64,000 bases of DNA, from assembly GCA_963931865.1 (NCBI GenBank), contig OZ007516.1, positions 5,553,897-5,617,896 on the forward strand, read 5' to 3'. Made by a program: the position numbers and the translations under genes. This document shows positions 51,401 through 63,000 of the stretch, in pieces (positions within the stretch are counted from its first letter, which is position 1; each line of letters starts with the position of its first letter). The stretch is from Axinella damicornis. Taxonomy: Eukaryota > Porifera > Demospongiae > Axinellida > Axinellidae. Under the pieces are notes generated by a model. It was not told the origin of the DNA and ran no database searches. It saw nothing but the letters and a program-made list of their open reading frames with translations.

Positions 51401-54400
51401 GATATCAATCTCATTCTCCTCAATGATTTTACTGACAGAAACAAAGTCTGGATGTGGTTGTGGTTTGTGTGTACACATTTTGACAAGAGGAGTGCTTGGG
51501 TGGTGATGATTACATGAGGACCACTAGCAGTGAAAACAATTAGTGATCTCAGTTGCTGGTGGAGCTTGCTAAGTGAGTGGTTTATCCCTTGAGTAGTGGG
51601 TGCATTTATCATTCTCTTGCCAAGGTCACTATCATTTTAATGGAGTTAGAAAGTAGAAAGTAGCCGTCTGGCTTTATAGGGCCTCAATTTCCAGCATACG
51701 TGGCCCATTTTTTAAGCTACGGCAGGTTGCCATTTCTCGGGAGACTTGATTGCAAGTTCGTTAATTGGTGGGCGTGGTTAAGTCACGTATACGCTTAGTA
51801 TTGCTGAAATTACCTGTGCGAGCAGTTTCGTGCCAAGCAATGCCAGGGAACAGAAATTAGGGTATGTTTAAGTGTTCTAGAGAAATGACAGCACGTACGT
51901 ATACATTCTACGCCACGATCATAAAATTTGGGGGTGGAAAATTTTGTGACTCATTGGTGGCCTACGAAAATTGGCACCCCGCAAAAATAACCCGTTATAC
52001 AGTATTTATTGGATGCCTACTCTAGCATGAGTGCTTACATGAATGGTATTCATAGGGTGCTTGTTTTCTATTGGTGCCTATAATATTATGCATGCTTGTT
52101 TTGTATGAGCTCTGCTTATTACCATTATTGCATTCCAGCCTGTTGAGTGGCAGCACTGTGGATATGTAAGGGTACTTCACCTCATTCGTTGGTGGCAGAG
52201 ATGTCATGTAGATTATAGCTGCGCAGAATCCTGTAGACATTCCATGTGTAGCTATATGTTGTGTGTGGCAGCCTTGCCAATAATATATTCTCAACATCCC
52301 TAGTATGCTAGTGTCAACCATTCCTATGCTCTTGTGTGTTCATGTAGAGTGTGTTGTCTGGCTACAAGTGTGTACCTGAACTATCATACTATAATAGAAT
52401 GCACTGTTTCAATGGTGACCATTCTGATGTGTTCTTGTTGTCATGCAGGAACGGCCGACTGGAAGTGGTCAAATTCCTGATAGAAGTAGCCAAGTGTGAC
52501 CCTCAGTGTGTGGATCGTTATGGGAACACTCCACTGCACGATGCTTGCTGGTATGTTCATCCTCCCCGGTACTGATTGCTCCACAGTGCACTAAAGTGTG
52601 TGTAAGCCAGAGCAATGCTAAGAGTAATGTATGTACAGACATCAACCTCACACTCGTTTTCTTGGTAACTATTCAGCAGTTAAATCACCAACATCTTGAT
52701 TGGCTTCAATTAATGTGCCTAGACCCTGTATGTGAATGAGTCTGATGACTGCAGCATGTGCTACAGTAGCCATAGATTATTTCTAGCCATTAAAAGTGAT
52801 ACAGAATGGTTCATGGTGATGGATATATCAGGGGGGGTGGGACAAGGTCCGTGCGCACGTGGTACAATTAACATTCCATAGGTATAGTGCACAATAATAT
52901 ACAAGAAGTATGCGGAACTAGCAGACTAGTAACAGCTCTAGCGCTGACTTATCGCTGGGGTCCGATGGGGTTCGATCGCTTTATTGACTTCCTACCTGAT
53001 GCTAAACACTTGAGTGCGGTCGACAAGTCTGCATTCGCTGATATTCTCGGTGAGTCTGCATGGTCACTTACATAACTGCTCAGTACAGGCACGTAGTAGT
53101 GTGTAGTGGCTTATACCCAGTTCGGTCACAGTCTTTGCATGAAGGTTACTCTTCAGGATGCATTGAAAGCGCAATGCAGCCTTCTTTCACGGAGAAAAGC
53201 AGTAGAACGACTTTGCATTACGTCATACGAAATGACAGTGCACGTGATCTTGTCCTACCCCCGGCCCCCTGCATTATTACAGCACTCTACTTAGCCAGCA
53301 CGGTGAGTTTCGGCATGTAAGGGTCAGTGAACGACGGGCAACTGGAAAAGCAGGGAACGGGAAACGGGACGGGAACGGGAACGGAAACGGGAACGGGAAC
53401 GACACGAGTGGGCTGCTATACTGTCACATGTCTATTTCACTTCGCTTCAAACCACCAAACTGAGGCAAGCGACAGCGTGGTATATAGGACTGGGATATTT
53501 GGTCTGGCAGGAAGTAGGTAGCTAATGGCACTTCGTTATCTATAGTTGCTCTAGCTAGCTACCCGCTGGACAAAATTTCAGTAGTCTCGCAAGCCAGCCT
53601 CTTTTTCTCTCCACGCGCGCCCCCTCGTAGAAAAAGAGGCTGGCTTGCGAGACTAAAATTTCAGTTGCGTTTATAAATTGAACATGTTTGATATCATGCG
53701 TGAGCTTGAGTATGCAAAAGCCTGGTACATGTACGCAACATGTCTCCGTACGCAACACGAAATTGTTCAATGTTGATGCATGATTGAAAAATTCACTGTA
53801 CAGCAGTGTTGTGTGGAACCGACCACAGTAGCTATGAGCATATTAGCTATTAGTTTTCAGTTAGTCGCTGCACCGTCCGTGGATCCGGACGTGATGGCTG
53901 CTTCACATATTAATGCTGTGCTGACCAGACCGGCCTACCACGCTGTCGCTTGCCTCAGTTTGGTGGTTTGAAGCGAAGTGAAATAGACAGCATAGCAGCC
54001 CGCTTGTGTCGTTCCAGTTCCCGTTTTCCGTTCCCGTTTCCATTCCCGTTCCCGTTCCCTGCTTTTCCAGTTGCCCGTGAACGACAGCGATCACGGCCGT
54101 GTGGTCAGAATTTTCGTGTGCCTTTCCTAAGAACGGTACTGCCACCAGAAGTCGAAGAGAGCGCTCGAGCAATGGCGGCCAACGGCGAGACAAAAGCGCT
54201 TCTATCTCCACCACCAAGGTGAGTTTCAGCACCAATTTTTACATTCAGGTCAGTACATGATGGCGATCACGGCGGTGTAGTCAGAATCTCTGTAGGCCAA
54301 TCCTAAGTACTCAAACATTATATTATATTATTTACGCGGCACAATTTTTCCCCTACCAGGAGTGTAACGAGGGGCGACCGCACTCCTGGTAGCCGCGGTT

Positions 54401-56991
54401 AACGGTAGCACAAGCTATTAAGTGTGACAGTTTGTTCCAATTATCACACATCATGTGAGTACCATGATAGCTATATATAGGGAATTGATTAAGATTATCT
54501 AGAGTGCTCTGAAATAGCCGCGTTGCAACCCCAGTTGCGACTCGCCGTAGCGCAAGCTAGTATTGCAATTCGTTCCAATTAACGCACATGCCACATGGCA
54601 ACCACGCTCAGTCGATCGCGAGCAATGGCGACCAAAAGGAAAACAAGACATTATTACAGCACTCACAACTTAGCCAGCACGGTGGGTTTCGGCATGTAAG
54701 CATCAGTGAACGACAGCGATCACGACCGTGTGGTCAGAATCTTCGTGTGCCTTTCCTAAGAACGGTACTGCCACCGGAAGTCGATGGAGCGCTCGAGCAA
54801 TGGCGGCCAACGGCGAGACAAAAGCGCTCATATCTCCACCACCAAGGTGAGTTTCATCACCAACTTTTTACGTTCAGGTCAGTACATGATAGCGATCACG
54901 GCGGTGTAGTCAGAATCTCTGTAGGCCAATCCTAAGTACTCAAACATTATATATTATTATTTATTTACGCGGCACAATTTTTCCTATGCCAGGAGTGTAA
55001 TTACGTATGTGCACCCTCATTAGTTGTTGTGACACTTGTGCGTGTTGAAACTAGCTGATCTGAGAACTGTGGCAACCGAAATGATCAGCATTGAGGTGAT
55101 GGTTCGTGGGCACGACGTTTACCAAGACAGCTGGGATTCAGCTATCAGGCCTTGTACAAGAGAGCCTGGGAACCGCAAGGATCCCTTCGCTGTGGCAGTG
55201 GTGGAGATCGAGTGTTACCGTCAGTCATGTGCCAAAGAAGATATCGAGTGTGTGGTCCATGTTTGTGTGGTACAATTCACTGTCGATTGATAGCGTCTAA
55301 GCGCTACTAGTATTAAAAATTCACAAGCTTAAATTTCACGGTTCGAGATGAATCCGCGAAAATTAAAACCTCGAAAATTTGGCACTATACGGTATTAGGG
55401 TTCCACCCACATTTCCATTGGTAGCAGTACGTTTCTTGCTCAGTCACCAGGTACGTACAATGTAACCCAGGACAACCATCAGTAGCGTCCTCAGTCAGTG
55501 GATAAAATCCTCTGTGCAGTGGGTAAAAAGCATCCTCCATCCAACAGAGTAGACATATATATATGGTAGCTCACATGATCTTGAACATATTCTCTCAGGA
55601 TATTACTGTATCACCATGGCAGTGATACATGATTGGGGCGAGCCTGAGCGAGCCCCACACTAGTGTGACTTCATTGCGCATTGCGTGTGTATGTTTGATG
55701 TTTGATGTTTGGTGCATCTTGTGCTTACCGTAAATTTTAAATCAGCGAATTTCACTTGCACGTGCACAATAATATTCAATTCAACTAACGACGAACTGTC
55801 TAGCTACCTAGTGTCACCTGTTCGACGAACGATGGCGACATCAAAGACGGAGACCACTCCTGGACATTGGCTAGAGCACCATGAACATTCTTCCTCCTCG
55901 GTGGCGACACTGACAAAGACGGAGACTGCTCATGGACCTACATGTACCGCTGACCATGGCCGGAGTGACGTTGCTGCTAGACTGCTTCAGCTAGCTAGCT
56001 ATGGGGAACCATGTAAACGTTAACCTGACTCACAGTTAAGTTGCTGTGATGTACACGAGTGTATGTTTCAAGAGTGCCATAATTTCTGCGCTCATTGCCC
56101 GGTTACATTCTGATGACAATCATGTGAATGCAACTGCTTCTTGTACTCGAAAGCACTTCGCTCAGGCTCGCCCTCCAATGTCCTGCATTCCACTAGTAAC
56201 CATGGATGTGCTGCCAGCCCACTAGAAGTTTTATGGGATTGCAATGCTATCAGCTCTGAGAGAAGGATTACCCTTCTAATGTCCTCAATAGTAATTTTAC
56301 CCACAAGGTTGTGCACTTGTGACTATTCATGCAGTGTAAGTACTGAACACTCACCAACTGGGAGCAACCTTACAGAACATACATGATTATAGGCAGAGGA
56401 TACGTTGTGTACTATTGAGTACACAACTCTAATTTTTAGTGTAACGTTTGTACTTGATCAGATTTAATGGCCGGAACAAAATTTAATGTGCCTGCAAGAA
56501 GTTTCATTCCAGGCAAGTATTCCCAAACTCAGGAAGTAGGAAACTTAATCAAAGAGTGTTGGGATACAGGGCATGGCCTCCAGTTTGAATATGTGCTTGT
56601 GTTACTTTATTGCACCACACATTGACATGTTTAACTTCTTCCTGGACAGGAGGTGGTGGCATCCTGAGTTTAGAGACATTGCAGGCTACCTGATTACAAA
56701 GATGGATCCAAAATGGACTGACTCGGATGGGTCAACTCTACTGCACTTTGCCTGTCGGTAAGTGTTTTATTTTCCCTCACTCATCCTAAGCCTATATATA
56801 AGGCACTGCTGCCAGTCAGTATGGAATTGTTGTATGAGTGACTGACTTGTAATCAGTATGAGGTCACTTGACAAATGCAGTGATTTCCACAAGTGGCTGT
56901 TAAACTTGTCTTCTATCTGTCATCCTGGCAACCCGTTGCTACACCCTCGTATTAGTCTGACCCACTACACTTGTTGTTTTTAATGTAGAAC

Positions 56992-57025
<34 letters not shown>

Positions 57026-60000
57026 GCTAAACAATAACAATAATTACAAGCAACATGAAAGTACAAAGGTACTGGAATGATTGAACACTTTGAAATATGT
57101 CATAGATTGTGATGCTACAATTCCCAGCAATAATGAACGATTCAACCATGCCAGAAAGAACCTGAAGTGGTTCAAGCACACCAGCTATGACACCCCCAAC
57201 AAGTGTCAGCTACCAGGCTCTGCAGCTGATGTACCCTATTCCCTTTCACAAAGTCATGTGCTACAGTTCTGAGTTGTTAGGATTGACAGTGAAGTATGCT
57301 TTATTGATTGTGTCCACCCAGAATGACTATAGAAAGTTTGTGTAAGTCAGAGCAATTGTACACACACTAGTGACCTCATCCCCAAACACTTAGCTCCCAC
57401 TACGATTTCTTGATTGTGTACTTGAACTTTGAACCTAGTGAAGAAAGTGGGAGAGGCTTATACAATTCCTATGTCATCAAACTGCAAGGCAGACTCAATT
57501 GTGATGTACGTGGACTTGGTTTCAGGCAATGTTCCACATGTTTGGGCAAGTACTAGCATGTACTGGTTTCCTTGCAAGTTACTGTTGACTTCACGATGCA
57601 GTGCTAGTGGTGTACCACTGGAGGTGCCAGTTACACAGATCTCCTTGTACAGTTGGTACGCCTGAGTATTCAAAGTAAATGTGTGCCAAACCAACCTCAG
57701 AGCAGAGCTGCTTTTGTGCTGCTACAATCAATGTCTCTTGCACATGGGCATGTTTCAATAATTACTGAAGCCATGTACAAATGTGTTTACAGCTTGTTGA
57801 TGTAGGAATTGTATCCCGCTTTCCTGTGATTGGTTGGAGTGTCATGTGGTGAGGAAAGCAAAGCAGGAGAGAGCCTGGGAATGAGTAGTCTCGTGCCCAG
57901 ACCCCACCCCTCACGGGAAAGAGGGTCTGGCGACTTTGCGCAGAAGCCTCGGTCTTCATTAAAAATTCATACTTTTTAGGCAGGAATTTCAGACTGCCAA
58001 TGAAATCGTAGAGAATTCAATTTTGTCTTTATTAGGAGCGAGAAGTTGTAGAAAATTCAAATTTCTCTTGCAATTACGTATATCATTTCACGCGTAGGAC
58101 TTCCGGTTCTGTCCGGTTTCAGGCGGTTAGCTGAGCTATGAATATTCAATGAAGACCGAGAATGTTGCTGAAAGTCACCAGACGGATATTCGTACACGTT
58201 TCCGGCTGGGCACGAGACTAGGGAATGAGGGCTAGGAAATGGTGGGTTGGCCTGACCAGTTTGTATTTGATGGATTTCTGTAGGTATACCTTACACTCCT
58301 GGTAGGGGAAAAATTGTGCCGCGTAATAATTCGTTTGCACTAGCTGCCACTACCAGGTACCTCCTGGTTTGCAATCCGTGACTGTCTCATTCTCGACGTG
58401 GAAAGGAAATGCAAGCTGGTAGCCCACACCTACTAATTATAAGGTAAACGAGGATCACGTGCTGCAGTTTGTGAGTTCATCTTGTTCCGATTTTGGTTTT
58501 CCCTGACTGATCACAGTCTGGGAACAATTCAATATTGCTGCACCTTCTTTACTAGGCTCCGGCGTCGTGGTAGCAGCGGGACTCGTAGTACAGTCAAGAT
58601 TAGTTTTAATTTTAGTGAGCTAGCCCTCTTATGTGTGGAAATGAATCAAGGACAGAGAAATTTTTCGATCGAACCCCCCCCCCCCCCCCCCCCCCCGGGC
58701 CTGAATTTTGCATTGTGATCCAGGCTGCTTGTACCGTCAACGGGGCTTAGCTCTCATTCCTCTGTATCATCAGCAATTCACTCACTCTTTTTTTAATTGA
58801 TGGGCAGTGTAATGAGCACTCGAATAATTGCCTCACCAAATGCAGGATAAGTTTAGTTACTGATCATGGAATGCAGTATTTCATCATACAGAACTGGACA
58901 TGGGAATAGTATGCACAGCACTCAATGGTGTTGGCAGTTGTTACGTTATCCATAATATCATGGCAAAGCCAGCACTCGTGTGAGTTTAGTAAACATACAT
59001 ACAAGCTTGGAAATTAAGGCTCGAACCTTGATAGCCATCACACATATGTCCGTGATGAATGTATGCACATATGCAGAGTGCAGTAGACCACCTTCACCAA
59101 TTTGGAGCTTGCTCAGCCTTACCTCAATCCAATGCTTTGCACGTAGCTTATGTCGCATGTAGTTTGATAAATATCTCAAGGCATTGATGTTGGAGTTGTC
59201 GGCAGTATGTGACCGTGAATATGATCAGTGGTTTCCCAGTATGGATGGGCACATTATTTATTCAATTCTTGAATTCCTCTCATTCTCTCAGAAAAGTATT
59301 CTCAATACTAATTCTTACAAACAACATTTACCGTAACATTCCATAGTCCTCCAGGGAGTTCATCAAGGTGTCAGTAAATCTGTCCAATGTGCCTGCTGGC
59401 CCCTCCGTCTTGAATACATATGCAAAAATGATGTCATACCGCTTTGGAAAGAAATGCAGCCTATTATTCTGAAAGGCATTCCGGCAAAATTAGCCCATTC
59501 TTATTTCCTAGTGGCTCTCAGGTGCTGGGTGGGGCTTGCTAAGAGGTGATGAAACCTAACTGAAGTGCATGACATGAAAATGTTTTGCAGACAATTCCAA
59601 CAAGCACTGTGGACTGTATACAGATAGCAAATGTCACCAAAGCTACGATGGACTATCTCTGTCTCTGTTTAAAAGTTGCTTCGTAGGCTGTTGAGGTCAA
59701 AGGTCACATGCATATATCAACAGTGAGCGTCAAGGTTGGAGTTTGGTTTCTGCTCTAAATATTGGCCCTACTAAGATTAGTCCTTCAAGCAGACAAAGCG
59801 TTCTAACTAGAGCTCAATTGAAACATGGCAAAGGTACTTTCCTGACAAATGTACATGGCCTCCATGAGAAACAGTGGAGGATGCTCAAAGGTGGTTTCAG
59901 CACCCACCAGGATTCAGCCACTGCAACCATATATCCATGCGACCTTTGACCTCTCAGAACTCAAAGAAAGATGCCACAGGCTAGGAAGCAACCTGAGACA

Positions 60001-63000
60001 GAAATGGATACAACACACTGTAGCTTTAGTCGTCAGTCCAGTCCGTAGTCCAGTGTACTAGTATTACACAAGTCTGTATAGCTATTTCAACCCAATGCGA
60101 CTACTTCTGTAACTGGCCCTTTTGTCAGGTAGTTACGAATATCATTGTGGTCAGTTGAGGGTTGTAAATATAGATTAGACGACGGGTCCATGGAACTACA
60201 GGATTTAATAGCCGTGGACTGTAGCGTTCTGAGCACTGCAAGGATGCTACTAAGGGCCCAATGCCTTCCAAACCCCATAGTTTCCCGACATCTAACTAAT
60301 TTAGTCTGCAGTAACGGTAACTACGTAGAGTGCTAGTGACCTGCATAGTAACAGAACAAAAATCTGAAGTCAGAGGATGTTTTTTAGTAATATAAGGGAA
60401 GTTGGCTGCAATCAGTACAAGACTACAGCTACAGCTGTGAGCAAGCAGTCACACTCCGCCCATGTACAGTGCAGCCAGATGGATCAATGTGCTATGCCGT
60501 GCCAGTGAGGTGTTCGATGTCAGTACAATGCTCACCACTTGAACATATCATCACTCTTGATATCCTTTAATCCATGCGTTTGCAACTGAACCACCTGTTG
60601 CTATGAAAGATGTACATGAATAGCCTAGGAAGTCTATAGCTAGTTTCTACCATTTGTGGACACTATGGGATTTAGAAATCATGCTTTTGATTACAGCATT
60701 TTAATAGATCGAGCTGCAGTCTATTTTTCTCAGTGACACGTTGTCAGGGATTATAGATAACAGTGGTGATGTAGAACCTGTCTTCTTTGTCTCCTGGTAG
60801 CACAAAATAGTGTTTGGCCGCCTTCAAATTATTAGTGATAGCTACTGGAAAGGATAATGCCTAAAGAGTATTGGATCTCATTAAAGGGACTGTATTAGGA
60901 GTGAATATGGAATAGCTGAATAGTGGAATAATGGAATAGCAAATGTTGGAATAACTTCTTTTAACAGGAGGTGAAAATATGCCTGTATATTGCTGACATG
61001 GCACGTGCAGCTGCTATCTAACGAGGTAGCCAGGCCACTTCTAGCTGTGTCTAGACTTGTATGAAGAGCTGAGAGAATAGTGAGCAAGCTGTATGTGAGA
61101 TCCTTAAATCTAGAGCTGAGAAGCACCATGGCCATGAGCTCCAGCCCATGGAAAGTAGAGAAGGTATAATTTATGTAGAAGTTAATTCAAGGTAAAATGG
61201 TACTTTGTAGGGTTGCCAGAGTGTTAACACACACCATGCATCTGAGATGATAGCTACAGTACAGTGACTTGAACTAAGCTCCTAACTCATACTACCCATG
61301 GGCTGATGGCTCAGTAACGAAGTAATTTGTCTTTGGAATTTTGACATCTTGACAGTATATACATCGGGTTTGCGAGGATAGACAAGGGCATAAAGCCTGG
61401 CTCATTCTGCAGGGAGGACCTTGCACAAAACTTCAGCAAGGCACAGCACTTCTCAACTTTAGCTTTAGTGCAACCCTCTCGAGGTCTTCCACAAGACTTG
61501 TATGGTGTACATAGTTCCTCTGCAAGTCCAGCTAGATACAGATGGTATAACGTCTCATTGCAATGCAGTTGTACATGATATGTTGGCAATGTACAAAGCC
61601 TTCCAGTAGTTATTCCACTATTCCGTACTCCACATTTTATGGGCTCCCTGTTATCAACACCAAGTTACTTAACATGCAAAATATCAAAGGTAGTGTTTCT
61701 TTGTATCTCCTTGTAGGTATGGATGTGCAGATGCTGTCTCCTACCTGCTGAAGGAGGTGCAACTTAACCCCAACTCTACCACCAAGTCTGGTGAAACACC
61801 TCTTAGCCTTGCCGACAAAGCTGCCATAATACGCGAGCTCCTCAAACACGGAGCCACCCCTGACTACCAAGTGTGGAGCAGGCATCTGCCTTTAAACTGC
61901 CCAAAACAGCCGGCACAGCAAGCTGTTAAAACATTTGTGGTTGGTGATCCAGGAGCGGGTAAAAGTACGCTAGCAAAATCGCTGCAAAAGGAAGGCAATG
62001 TGTTGTCAAAGTTTGCAAATCGAGTGTCGAAAGTGTCTGGTGTTGACGAGAAGACAGCAGGCATTGTTCCTCATGACATTGAGAGCAGAAAATTTGGCCG
62101 ACTCACTCTGTATGACTTTGCTGGACACAAGGAGTTCTATGCTGGCCATGATGCTGTGCTCAAAAGTGCAGTTTCTGGGTCACCAGCAGCTGTCTTTCTC
62201 ATTGTTGCGGACCTAGACAACAGCGACAAAGAATTCGAAGAGAGAATCCAGTACTGGTTAGCCTTCCTTGAGAATCAGGGACTTTCAGCTGACCCTAAGC
62301 CCCATGTCATCATCGTGTGCAGCCATGCTGATCTGAAGACAGCAGCAGTAGAAAAGAAGAGAAGCATTGTAGACTCTCTCCAGCAGTCAGCAGCTTTCTC
62401 AAGCTTTCATTATGCAGGGTTTGTTGCAATGGATTGCCGATATTCAGGGTCAAGTTCGATGTCACTGCTTCGCCAGTATCTTGCGGAATGTTGTCAGGAA
62501 CTTCGAAGCACAGTTGAAATGACCTGTAGAAGCCATTGCTTTCTGGTGTACCTCTTTCATAAGTTTCAAGGGTGTCCAGCAGTTAACTTGACTAAGGTTG
62601 CTTCAACTGTTGCTAGTGAGTCTGCAAATGAGCAGTTAGTAGCCTTCATTCCCGAGGACATCAGTGGCATTTCCCACATCTGTGATGAACTAAACGAAAG
62701 AGGCAATATTCTGTTCCTTAAGGGCTCCGGTGCAAGCCAAAGCAGCTGGATCATCTTAGACAAGGAAACTCTTCTTTCTCGAGTGACAGGCACAATCTTT
62801 GCTCCCAAGGACTTCAAGCAGTACCAGAATCTAGCCAGTAGCACTGGCGTGGTCCCATTCTCTAAGATTCCCACCCACTTCCCCGATCTTGACCCTGACA
62901 TGATTGTCCACTTCCTCTGCCATCTGGAGTTCTGCCACAACATAGCTGACTCTGAAGTCCTCCAACTCCTCCATTCTTTAGGAACCAGTGAGCCTGTTGC

